From Bradyrhizobium sp. MOS002 (lineage in GTDB: Bacteria; Pseudomonadota; Alphaproteobacteria; Rhizobiales; Xanthobacteraceae), in contig NZ_PYFX01000003.1 in assembly GCF_003020115.1 (NCBI RefSeq), positions 310,001 to 374,000 on the forward strand: a DNA stretch of 64,000 bases. Direction: 5' to 3'. The first letter of the stretch is position 1. Every line of letters begins with the position of its first letter. Shown here piece by piece: positions 29,921 to 37,760 of this stretch. Below the pieces are notes generated by a model, which had not been told where the DNA came from, did not search any database, and saw only the letters and a list, made by a program, of their open reading frames with translations. The position numbers and the translations under genes were made by a program.

Positions 29921-31844
29921 TTTTCTTCACCAGAGCGGGTTGGTCCTGAACTTGGTCGTGAGGATGGTCCTGAAATTCCTGGCGCAACACCGGCATCAAG
30001 GTCGCGATCTTGCCCTCGCTCGTCTTGCTGTCGGACATCTTGCCATCAGATGTCTTGCCGTCAGAAGTCTTGCCATCAGAAGTCTTGGCCTGCGGCATGT
30101 AGACGAGCGGCAGCCTGACGGTGACGACAGTGCCTTCGCCGAGTCTGCTTTGTACCGTCAATTCGCCGAGATGCAACGCCACCAGGCTCTTCACGATCGA
30201 AAGTCCGAGGCCGGTGCCTTCGTGACGGCGCTGATAGGTCTTGCCGGCCTGGAAGAACGGCGCGCCGATCCGCTTGAGATCGTCAGGCGCGATGCCTATA
30301 CCGGTGTCGCTGACGCGCAGCGCAAGCTGCGAGCCCGAGACCGCGGCTGTGACGGTGACCTGACCGCCGCGCTCGGTGAACTTGACGGCGTTGGCGACGA
30401 GGTTGAGCACGATTTGCTTGAAGGCGCGCGGATCGCCGGTCATGACAGGCAGGTCCTGCGGCGCATCGGTGACGAGATCGACGCCGTTCTCCCGCGCCTT
30501 CAGTGCCAGCAGATTGCAGCAATGCATCAACGATGCACGCGGCGCGAACGGTTCCGACGCAATCTCGAAATTGCCCGATTCCATCTTGGACATGTCCAGG
30601 ATGCCGTTGACGACCGAGAGCAGATGCTGGCCGGAATCGTTGATGAGCTGGGCGTATTCCCTCCGCTGGGCCGCGCCCAGCATCAAGGTCTGCTCCTGCG
30701 TGATCATCTCGGAGAAGCCGATGATGGCATTGAGCGGCGTGCGCAGCTCATGGCTCATGGTGGCGAGGAAACGCGTCTTGGCGGCGTCGGCCGCCTCTGC
30801 AGCGCTGCGCGCCTGATCGAACGCCTGCTCGGAGAGCTTGCGATCGGTGACGTCGCGCATCACGGCGACGACATCGGCCTCGCGCGTGGCATCACGACCC
30901 ATATCCTGATCGAGCGGGCGGCAGCGCATCTCGACCCAGATGAAATCAACCTGGCCGCGCTCCGAGCCGGCACGCTCCCGGCGCAACCGGAACTCGACGC
31001 TACGCACGTCACCGCGCGCGGCATCGGACAGCGCCGTGAGATACGCCGGGCGATCGGCGACATGGACGCGATCGAACAAGCCATGGCCGAGCAGTTGCGC
31101 GACGGGCACGCCGAGCATGGCTTCCACCGCCGGTGAAATGAACTGCACCGCGCCGTTGCGCTGATGCCGCGAGATGACGTCGCTCATGTTCCGCGCCAGG
31201 AGGCGGTAGCGCTCCTCCTCACGCGACAGCAGCGCAACGCTGGTGCGCGCAAGCGATTCCGCACCGAAGGCCAGGCCTGCGGCATAGAGCGTCGCCGAGG
31301 CGACGCCGAACGCCATCAGCACGCCGCGTTCCGCGGCGCTGGTGTCGTCAATGGTCAACCAGCCGAGCTGGCTGACGAGAATCAGGATGCCGGCGCAGGA
31401 CAGCGCCAGCAACGATGCAAAGGCCGCAACGCGACGCGAGGCCGACAGCGCAGCTTCGAGGGGAACCACGACCAGCCAGATCGCGGCGAATGATTCGATG
31501 CCGCCGGTCGTCACCGCAACCGCCATGATCAGGCCTGTGAGCGCCAGCGACGACAGCACATGCGCGCCTTCGTAACGGCCGGTGCGCGACAGGAACCAGG
31601 ACAACAGGATCGGCGCAATCAGCCAGGCGAAGGCTGCGACCTCGATCGCGCTCGGCGCGCCGCGCATGGCGAGATAGACCGGGAATGCGGCGAAGGCGGC
31701 CAGGCTGCCGAGCAGCCGCGGGGCCATGAAGGCACGATGGCGCGCTCGCGTCAGCGCGTCGTAACGCGCGGAGGGATGCAGCAGCGCATCGAGACAATCG
31801 CGGATGATACTCAAAACTGTCACGGGTCTCGCGCTTCGGCTCAT
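29913..31844 (-). CDS. Membrane PAS-domain sensor histidine kinase, DivJ/PleC-like
   Basis: 643 residues. Six hydrophobic segments lie between residues about 42 and 200. A PAS domain (208-335, EEERYRLLARNMSDVISRH to MRDVTDRKLSEQAF) precedes a HisKA domain with phospho-acceptor His365 (ATMSHELRTPLNAIIGFSEM) and a HATPase domain (NLVANAVKFTERGG, DTGIGI, GTGLGLSIVKSL). The layout matches DivJ-type kinases that act on DivK in polar cell-cycle control; this is inference. After the kinase core comes a five-unit KTSDG repeat, then a His/Gln-rich end. Coupled to the peptidoglycan-binding gene. Confidence 0.88.
   Translation of the reverse strand: MSRSARPVTVLSIIRDCLDALLHPSARYDALTRARHRAFMAPRLLGSLAAFAAFPVYLAMRGAPSAIEVAAFAWLIAPILLSWFLSRTGRYEGAHVLSSLALTGLIMAVAVTTGGIESFAAIWLVVVPLEAALSASRRVAAFASLLALSCAGILILVSQLGWLTIDDTSAAERGVLMAFGVASATLYAAGLAFGAESLARTSVALLSREEERYRLLARNMSDVISRHQRNGAVQFISPAVEAMLGVPVAQLLGHGLFDRVHVADRPAYLTALSDAARGDVRSVEFRLRRERAGSERGQVDFIWVEMRCRPLDQDMGRDATREADVVAVMRDVTDRKLSEQAFDQARSAAEAADAAKTRFLATMSHELRTPLNAIIGFSEMITQEQTLMLGAAQRREYAQLINDSGQHLLSVVNGILDMSKMESGNFEIASEPFAPRASLMHCCNLLALKARENGVDLVTDAPQDLPVMTGDPRAFKQIVLNLVANAVKFTERGGQVTVTAAVSGSQLALRVSDTGIGIAPDDLKRIGAPFFQAGKTYQRRHEGTGLGLSIVKSLVALHLGELTVQSRLGEGTVVTVRLPLVYMPQAKTSDGKTSDGKTSDGKMSDSKTSEGKIATLMPVLRQEFQDHPHDQVQDQPALVKKSA
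30012..30086 (-). repeat. 15-base tandem repeat (five units) inside the kinase gene
   Basis: Five successive 15-base units starting AAGACTTCTGATGGC on the minus strand encode KTSDG, KTSDG, KTSDG, KMSDS, KTSEG. The first three differ only at third positions, so the array expanded recently; the last two have drifted. Confidence 0.9.
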
Positions 31845-32228
31845 TCGTCGGGAAGACGCGCCGGAACGCCTCCTTATCGTTGAGCCACCGTGTCAGAGCG
31901 ACCTTAAACGAACACTAAGGCAGCTCGGCGCGCCGCCGGACACGGTGTCATCGCAGGGCTTTTTAGGCGATTTGACGACGTCATCGGCGAGGATGGTGAA
32001 CACAGGGTTTCACCGTGATCCGCATGGTTTCGAAATGGTGGACGGGCGTGGCGGCAGAACCACGGAAGAGGACGTCAATCGAAAATTTACGAGACTGTCG
32101 ATTGCGAAGATTTTTGCGTCAATTTTCCGCGAATTAAGCGGAAGGCAATCACTTGCGATTTATCGAGAGTTGCTAGGTCCGACATCCGCGGAGATCGCCG
32201 CGGCGGGCGCTAACATACAGGTCGCAAG
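31845..32228. other. Intergenic region, 384 bases, with CtrA-like half-match
   Basis: This gap separates the divergent kinase and DUF5330 genes. TTAA-N7-CTAA at 31904-31918 differs by one base from a CtrA site and lies 60 bases upstream of the kinase start. The middle (32080-32160) is unusually AT-rich for this genome (for example AAAATTTACGAG and AATTTTCCGCGAATTAAG). No ORF or terminator is convincing. Confidence 0.5.
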
Positions 32229-32654
32229 ATGCGCTTTCTGCTTCGCATCACATTCTGGCTCGGGCTGGTGCTGGTGCTCCTGCCGCGGGACAAGACGCCC
32301 GAATCGGACAAGCTGCCGCAGATCGGCGCTGCCGACGCGGTCCAGGCTGCGACTGCGGCCGTCTCGGACATGACCCAGTTCTGCAAGCGCCAGCCGGCGG
32401 CCTGCGAGGTCGGCGGACAGGCTGCGACCATCATCGGCCAGCGCGCGCAGGACGGCGCGAAGAAGATCTACCAGATCATCAACGACAAGAAAGAGCAGCT
32501 CGAGAAGCCCGACAAGAAGGCGCCCGATCACACCGGCTCGATCGCGCTGGCCAGCGAAGGCGACCTCGCTGCGAGCGAGGCGCCGCGCGACACCCTGTCC
32601 CAGGACGACCTCGCGCTGGAATGGCGCGGCCCGGCGCCCGCGACAGCGAATTAG
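32229..32654 (+). CDS. DUF5330 family protein
   Basis: 141 residues. An N-terminal hydrophobic segment (residues 3-19, FLLRITFWLGLVLVLLP) acts as anchor or signal peptide. The conserved part holds two Cys in DMTQFCKRQPAACEVGGQ, followed by a Lys-rich helix (IYQIINDKKEQLEKPDKK) and a disordered tail. The family is Rhizobiales-specific and uncharacterised. The two cysteines could form a disulfide in the periplasm. Confidence 0.8.
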   Translation: MRFLLRITFWLGLVLVLLPRDKTPESDKLPQIGAADAVQAATAAVSDMTQFCKRQPAACEVGGQAATIIGQRAQDGAKKIYQIINDKKEQLEKPDKKAPDHTGSIALASEGDLAASEAPRDTLSQDDLALEWRGPAPATAN

Positions 32655-32722
32655 CGCCCAAACCCTATCGATTTCACACGCTTGCGTCCCTATATTGGCC
32701 TGAACGGGAACTTTGGGCCAGC

Positions 32723-33154
32723 ATGACGACGATCGACGAAATCAGGGATAATTTCGAGATTCTGGACGAGTGGGACGACCGCTATCGGTACGTCATCGAG
32801 CTCGGCCGCACCCTGGAACCGATGTCCGAGGCCGAGCATTCGGCCGAGAACAAGGTGAATGGCTGTGTCAGCCAGGTCTGGCTACAGAAGCTGATCGATC
32901 ATCGCGATGGCGGCGCGCCGATCCTGACATATCGCGGCGACAGTGACGCCCACATCGTGCGCGGGCTGGTTGCGATCGTGCTGTCGCTTTACTCCGGCCG
33001 CACGCCGCAAGAGATTCTTGCGACCGACGCCATTGCCGTATTCGACGAGTTCGGCTTTCGCGATCATCTGACGCCGCAGCGTTCCAACGGCCTGCGCTCG
33101 ATGGTCGAGCGCATCAAGACCGACGCGAAAGAGGCGCTCGCGGAAGCCTCGTAG
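32723..33154 (+). CDS. sufE: SufE family Fe-S cluster assembly protein
   Basis: 143 residues from ATG 32723, where the domain starts (MTTIDEIRDNFEILDEWDDRYRYVIELGR). The active Cys lies in NKVNGCVSQVWL. SufE accepts sulfur from the SufS desulfurase and passes it to the SufBCD scaffold. Motifs such as ILTYRGDSDAHIVRGLVAIVLSLYSGRTP and LTPQRSNGL confirm the family. No other suf gene is near; stand-alone sufE genes are usual in this group. Convergent with mucR, 5 bases apart. Confidence 0.95.
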   Translation: MTTIDEIRDNFEILDEWDDRYRYVIELGRTLEPMSEAEHSAENKVNGCVSQVWLQKLIDHRDGGAPILTYRGDSDAHIVRGLVAIVLSLYSGRTPQEILATDAIAVFDEFGFRDHLTPQRSNGLRSMVERIKTDAKEALAEAS

Positions 33155-33159
33155 AAAAT

Positions 33160-33576
33160 CTACTTCCGCTTCCGCTGCTGCTGCCCCAGTCCCATCTGCT
33201 TCGCAAGCTGCGAGCGGGCCACCGCATAGTTCGGCGCGACCATGGGATAGTCGGCCGGCAGGCCCCATTTCTCGCGATATTGCTCCGGCGTCATGTTGTA
33301 CTGGGTGCGAAGATGGCGCTTCAGCGACTTGAAGCGCTTGCCGTCTTCCAGACAGACCAGATAATCGGGCGCGATCGACTTCTTCAGCGAGACCGCCGGC
33401 TTCGCCGGCTCGAGCGGCGCCGTCTCGGTGCGGCCTGACGAAACGCGCACCAGCGCGCCATGCACCTGGCTGATCAGGTTCGGAATCTCAGCCGCAGGCG
33501 TCGGGTTGTTGCTGAGATAGGCCGACACGATGCTCGCCGTCAGCTCAATGAAATTCTTCGCCCCGGCATCCGACAT
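33160..33576 (-). CDS. MucR/Ros-family transcriptional regulator with incomplete zinc ligands
   Basis: 138 residues from ATG 33576. The C-terminal Ros domain reads YLVCLEDGKRFKSLKRHL, then RTQYNMTPEQYREKWGLP and YPMVAPNYAVARSQLAKQMGLG. The Cys-X2-Asp pair and the first His are present. The second His of the Ros finger is Tyr, and the neighbouring usual His is Gln, so the fourth ligand seems missing. MucR proteins are H-NS-like silencers in alphaproteobacteria controlling envelope and virulence or symbiosis genes. A basic tail (QQQRKRK) ends the protein. Confidence 0.92.
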   Translation of the reverse strand: MSDAGAKNFIELTASIVSAYLSNNPTPAAEIPNLISQVHGALVRVSSGRTETAPLEPAKPAVSLKKSIAPDYLVCLEDGKRFKSLKRHLRTQYNMTPEQYREKWGLPADYPMVAPNYAVARSQLAKQMGLGQQQRKRK

Positions 33577-33765
33577 CGGCCCGACCTTTCTCCACCCTGC
33601 GTCGCACGGGATTGACGACGCCAAAGTATTCCGTGTCAACAATACGTTCGGCTGAAACGGGACGACTGAGGAGTATGGGCTGATTTACTGACGAAGTGAC
33701 AAGAACGCCAGCGCTTTACTTGCCTTCGCCAGACTTGCTTGCGCCAGATTTGCCTGCGCCAGCCC

Positions 33766-34641
33766 TCAAGCCCCGCGCTGGTCGAGGTGAGAGCGCAACT
33801 CGTCGATCGAGGCAAAGCGCATCATCCCCTCCGGCATCTGGGCTTCGATCGAGCCATCGGAATAAAGCGAATAGGCCATGCCGTCGACGATGCCGGATTT
33901 GAGCACCGTCACGGGCGCCTGCTCGGCCGCTGCCGCAGGCTCGGGTGCAGGCGGCGGAGCAGCCTCCGCGAAGGTCGACGGCGAGCGCGGTGGCGGACGC
34001 CGCGCGGCTGCCGGCGGCTCCGGAGGCCTCATGCGGTCCGGCTTCGGCCAGGCGTCGTCAAAGCTCGCAGGCGGACTCTCCGGGGCGGCAGGCTCCGCCG
34101 ACGGCTCGACGTGCGGCAGCGGCGGCAAGCCCTCGCCGGTCTTCGCCTCCGCGCGCTCGCGCTCCTTGCGGGAGGTCGAGGCGAACAACAGGTTGCGCCG
34201 GCGCGGCGGTTCCGGAACCTCAGGCGGGCTCGGAGCTTCCGGTGTTGGCGGAGGCTCGACGCGCGGACGTTCGCGCGCGGCTGCTTCGTTCTGCCAGGGC
34301 GGCGGTCCTGCGGCCGGCAACGGCGGCGCCGGCTCCATCTTCCCGGCGCTCGCCGACTCAGGCGCGGGGGCTGGCGTTCCAGCCATCCCGAGACCCGGCA
34401 GCACGGGCCTGACCCGAACGTCGGACGGTGCGATTGACCCAGCCAGCCGGCGGGCCATGCCCTTCAATTCCGCGACCACGACGTAGAGGCCGGCCAGTAA
34501 CATTCCGGAGCAGACGCCGATGGTCCCGGAGATTATGAGGGTGCTGCCGAGACTGAATTCCCTGACGGTGAAGCCGAACAGGATCGCAAGGAGGCCCGCC
34601 AAAACGGCGAAAATCCCCGCGATCAACAATGCCAACGCCAT
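33766..34641 (-). CDS. Proline-rich membrane protein of unknown function
   Basis: 291 residues from ATG 34641, preceded by GGGGGTGAG; a GTG at 34668 is possible. Two hydrophobic segments (residues about 1-24 and 31-56) form a hairpin. Residues about 80-240 are rich in Pro, Ala and Glu and probably disordered. The last 45 residues form a small conserved unit: VDGMAYSLYSDGSIEAQMPEG and MRFASIDELRSHLDQRG. No family name is recalled. The compositional bias is strong; a spacer across the cytoplasm or periplasm is plausible. Confidence 0.7.
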   Translation of the reverse strand: MALALLIAGIFAVLAGLLAILFGFTVREFSLGSTLIISGTIGVCSGMLLAGLYVVVAELKGMARRLAGSIAPSDVRVRPVLPGLGMAGTPAPAPESASAGKMEPAPPLPAAGPPPWQNEAAARERPRVEPPPTPEAPSPPEVPEPPRRRNLLFASTSRKERERAEAKTGEGLPPLPHVEPSAEPAAPESPPASFDDAWPKPDRMRPPEPPAAARRPPPRSPSTFAEAAPPPAPEPAAAAEQAPVTVLKSGIVDGMAYSLYSDGSIEAQMPEGMMRFASIDELRSHLDQRGA

Positions 34642-34954
34642 CGAACTCACCCCCGGCCGCGCAGCCACACGCGACCCTCGTTACGCAACGATACCGTCAT
34701 CCGGTGTTCCACGCCAACGTCGAATTATAGCCTGCGTTCCTAAAGGAAAGGAAATCAGGGACTTATTCACATTCCCTTCAGCTACGGCTCGCTACTTTGA
34801 AGCTGCTCTCGCGTTGGTCGGATTTGCTGCGCTGCATCAGGAATTTAGCCATAATGCCCAATTACTTGGTAATGGAACTGCGCTATAGGAATTCCGGGGA
34901 GCAGGCCCGCGCGCACCAGCAGGGTCAAGAGGGGATTCCGGGTCACCAATAGCC
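34642..34954. other. Intergenic region, 313 bases
   Basis: The gap lies between the divergent proline-rich protein gene and the GT39-like gene. A lower-GC core at 34720-34870 (CCTAAAGGAAAGGAAATC, TTTAGCCATAATGCCC) probably holds both promoters. No ORF, repeat or terminator is convincing. Confidence 0.45.
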
Positions 34955-36604
34955 ATGACATCCATCACGACTTCGGCGATCGACACGCCTCTGCGGCGCT
35001 CGGTTGAACGGACTTGCGACGATCTCGCCATGCTGGTGCTGGCTGCGGTCGCCGTCATTGCTGGCTTGACCTTCCGCGATTACGGGCTCGGCTGGGACGA
35101 CTACACCCACGCGGAATATGCCGACCTGCTGCTGCGCATGTTCGGTTCCGGTTTCAAGGACACCGCGGCACTCTCCTTCGCCAACCTCTACATGTATGGC
35201 GGCGGCTTCGACATGGTCGCGGCCCTCCTGCACAAGGTGATTCCGCTCGAGCTGTTCGAGACGCGCCGTCTGGTCGGCGCCGTCGTCGGCGTGATCGGAC
35301 TTGCGGTGACGTGGCGGCTCGGCCGCCGTATCGGCGGTCCCCTTGCGGGCCTTGCCTCACTCCTGCTGCTCGCGCTCTGCCCGATCTTCTACGGCCACAT
35401 GTTCATGAACCCGAAGGATGCGCCCTTCGCGGTGGCCATGATCATCCTCATGTTGGGCCTCGTCCGCCTCGCCGAAGAATATCCGCAGCCTTCGCCGCGC
35501 ACGATCCTGATCGTCGGCCTTGGTGCAGGCCTTTCGCTCGGCACCCGCATCCTCGGCGGCCTTGCGCTGGTCTATGCCGTGATCGGCTTCATGCCGCTGT
35601 TCCTGGAGGAACTGCGCACCGAGGGCCTGCGCGAATCGGTCCGGCGCTTCGCTTATGTCGTCTACGTGCTGCTGCCCGGCCTCGTGCTCGGCTACCTCGT
35701 GATGGGGCTGATCTGGCCGTGGTCGATCATGGAGCCCGGCAATCCCTTCGAGGCACTGACCTACTTCTCGCACTTCTTCGAGAAACCCTGGAAGGAGATG
35801 TTCGACGGCGCGATCGTATCCGTGCCCGACATGCCCTGGTCCTATCTGCCGACGCTGTTCGCGCTTCAGCTGCCCGAGGTGATGCTGGTGCTGATGTTCG
35901 GCGCCGTGATCGGCACCTTCGCTATGCTGCCGCGTAGCGAGGTTCCCGCCCGCCGCAAGACCATCCTGCTGATGCTCACGCTCGCCGCGACCCTGCCACT
36001 CGCGATCGCGATGGTGAAGCGGCCGGCGCTCTACAACGGCATCCGCCATTTCGTCTTCGTGATCCCGCCGATGGCGGTGCTGGGCGGCGTCGCCTTTGGC
36101 TGGGCCATGGAGCGCCTGCGCGCCAATCACCGCACATGGCAGCCGGTCGTGCTCGCCACCTTCTGCTTTGGCTTGGCGCTCTCGCTCGCCGAGATGATCC
36201 GCCTGCATCCCTATCAATACACTCACTTCAACCACATCGCCGGCACCGTGCGCGGCGCCGACGACCGCTTCATGCTGGATTATTGGGGCCTCGCGCTGAA
36301 GCAGGCCTCGGACGAATTGCGCGAGCAGCTGGTCGAACGCCAGGAAGTGCCGCCGCGCAACCGCAAATGGAAGGTCGCCGTGTGCGGTCCGCAGCGCCCC
36401 GCCCAGGTCGCGCTCGGCCCCGACTTCACCATCGGCTGGGATTCCAATGCCGCCGATTTCGCCATGACGCTCGGCGAGTTCTACTGCAAGGGCCTCACCG
36501 CCCCCGTGCTGGTCGAGATCAAGCGCGACGACGTGGTGTTCGCCCGCGTCTACGACATCCGCGGCAGCAGCATTTCCAGCCTGCTCTCGATCCCGGCGCC
36601 GTAA
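34955..36604 (+). CDS. GT39-like (GT-C fold) polytopic membrane protein
   Basis: 549 residues with about ten transmembrane segments up to residue 420, then a soluble C-terminal domain. The first periplasmic loop after TM1 contains the acidic pair typical of GT-C enzymes (GLGWDDYTHAEYADLL), and FYGHMFMNPKDAPFA is a pattern of dolichyl-phosphate-mannose-type glycosyltransferases. It probably transfers a sugar from a polyprenyl phosphate donor. The C-terminal part (KWKVAVCGPQRPAQVALG) is of unknown role. Acceptor unknown. Confidence 0.8.
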   Translation: MTSITTSAIDTPLRRSVERTCDDLAMLVLAAVAVIAGLTFRDYGLGWDDYTHAEYADLLLRMFGSGFKDTAALSFANLYMYGGGFDMVAALLHKVIPLELFETRRLVGAVVGVIGLAVTWRLGRRIGGPLAGLASLLLLALCPIFYGHMFMNPKDAPFAVAMIILMLGLVRLAEEYPQPSPRTILIVGLGAGLSLGTRILGGLALVYAVIGFMPLFLEELRTEGLRESVRRFAYVVYVLLPGLVLGYLVMGLIWPWSIMEPGNPFEALTYFSHFFEKPWKEMFDGAIVSVPDMPWSYLPTLFALQLPEVMLVLMFGAVIGTFAMLPRSEVPARRKTILLMLTLAATLPLAIAMVKRPALYNGIRHFVFVIPPMAVLGGVAFGWAMERLRANHRTWQPVVLATFCFGLALSLAEMIRLHPYQYTHFNHIAGTVRGADDRFMLDYWGLALKQASDELREQLVERQEVPPRNRKWKVAVCGPQRPAQVALGPDFTIGWDSNAADFAMTLGEFYCKGLTAPVLVEIKRDDVVFARVYDIRGSSISSLLSIPAP

Positions 36605-36612
36605 TAAATTCC

Positions 36613-36700
36613 TCCGGACCGTAGCCGGAAGACCGTAGCGACATCCGGAGCCTATCAGAGAGCCCCGCATGTCGCTTCGCTCATGCGGGCTACGCTGGAC
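36613..36700. repeat. REP-like palindromic intergenic repeat
   Basis: CCCGCATG (36664-36671) pairs with CATGCGGG (36682-36689) around TCGCTTCGCT; just before it TCCGGA-GTAGC and GTAGCGACATCCGGA form a second, degenerate hairpin. These are typical of the CCGGATGGAGCG/GCGAAATCCGGG-type repeats of Bradyrhizobium genomes. Confidence 0.7.
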
Positions 36701-36783
36701 TGCCGCGCTTTGTGTGCCTTGCTGGCAGCTCGCGGCAGGACTACGCTCCCTCCCCGCAACAACGATGTTCGGAGAGATCAGCC

Positions 36784-37563
36784 ATGTCGCCAGCGGAAGC
36801 GCGCCTGAAAGAAGTGCCGTCGAACATGACGGAGGCCGAGTGGCAGCAACGGGTCAATCTCGCCGCCTGCTATCGCCTCGTCTCGCTCTACGGCTGGGAC
36901 GATTTGGTCGACACTCACATCTCCGCGCGCGTGCCCGGCCCCGATCATCATTTCCTCATCAACCCCTACGGGCTGATGTTCGACGAGATCACGGCGTCGA
37001 GCCTGGTCAAGGTCGATCCGCACGGCAACCAGCTCTCCGAGAGCGAGTACAGCATCAATCCCGCCGGCTTCACCATCCATTCGGCGATCCACGAGGTGCG
37101 CGAGGACGCTATCTGCGTGCTGCATCTCCACACCCTCGACGGCACCGCGGTCTCGAGCAGCGCCGAAGGCCTGCTGCCGCTGAACCAGACCGCCCAGCTC
37201 GTCACCCACGACCTCGCCTATCACGATTACGAAGGCATCGCGCTCGACCACGACGAGCGGCCGCGGCTACAGAAAGACCTCGGCGACCACAACCACATGC
37301 TGCTGCGCAACCACGGCACGATGACGGTCGGCCGCTCGGTCGCCTCGGCCTTCGAACGCATGTATCACCTCGAGCGCGCCTGCTCGATGCAGGTGCGTAC
37401 GCGCGCGCTGGGCACGCCGGTCTACCCGGTCGACGATGTCGCGATCGACAAGAACACCGAGCTGCTCGCCAACCGCGACCGCGCCGAATTGCGCGCCACC
37501 AACCTCGTGTGGCCGCCGCTGCTGCGCAAGCTGGACCGAGAGCTCCCGGGCTACCGGTCTTGA
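36784..37563 (+). CDS. Class II aldolase/adducin family protein
   Basis: 259 residues from ATG 36784 with GGAG 9 bases upstream. The fold is shown by NLAACYRLVSLYGWDDLVDTHISARVPG, VLHLHTLDGTAVSS and RNHGTMTVGRSVASAFERMYHLERAC. The His residues at LHLH and NHG are the usual zinc ligands. Enzymes of this family do retro-aldol cleavage or decarboxylation of sugar phosphates and related acids; the substrate here is not determinable. Stand-alone gene with its own terminator. Confidence 0.9.
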   Translation: MSPAEARLKEVPSNMTEAEWQQRVNLAACYRLVSLYGWDDLVDTHISARVPGPDHHFLINPYGLMFDEITASSLVKVDPHGNQLSESEYSINPAGFTIHSAIHEVREDAICVLHLHTLDGTAVSSSAEGLLPLNQTAQLVTHDLAYHDYEGIALDHDERPRLQKDLGDHNHMLLRNHGTMTVGRSVASAFERMYHLERACSMQVRTRALGTPVYPVDDVAIDKNTELLANRDRAELRATNLVWPPLLRKLDRELPGYRS

Positions 37564-37619
37564 GATTTTCGGGATTTGGTGTAGGGTAGGTCTCAACACC
37601 CTCTACACGTTTTAGAATC

Positions 37620-37654
37620 AAACGCCGCCCAATTCCGGGCGGCGTTTTTATTTG
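37620..37654 (+). terminator. Rho-independent terminator of the aldolase gene
   Basis: AAACGCCGCCC / GGGCGGCGTTT with loop AATTCC, followed by TTATTT. The stem is 11 base pairs and nearly perfect, 57 bases after the aldolase stop. Confidence 0.92.
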
Positions 37655-37659
37655 GCCCC

Positions 37660-37745
37660 GTCATTGCGAGGAGCGAAGCGACGAAGCAATCCAGGCTGTC
37701 TCCGCGGAGAGATTTCTGGATTGCTTCGCTACGCTCGCAATGACG
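37660..37745. repeat. Palindromic intergenic repeat, CGTCATTGCGAG type
   Basis: A long inverted repeat with outer arms CGTCATTGCGAGGAGCGAAG and its near-complement ending at 37745, including GAAGCAATCCAG / CTGGATTGCTTC. This family is very common in Bradyrhizobium and Rhodopseudomonas. It sits between the aldolase terminator and the M20 stop. Confidence 0.9.
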
Positions 37746-37760
37746 AGGAAAGAGCGCGCC

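Noticed and set aside
35357..36670. Minus-strand open frame of 437 codons
   Set aside because: Antisense to the GT39-like gene; His/Gln/Glu-rich composition typical of reversed membrane-protein codons.
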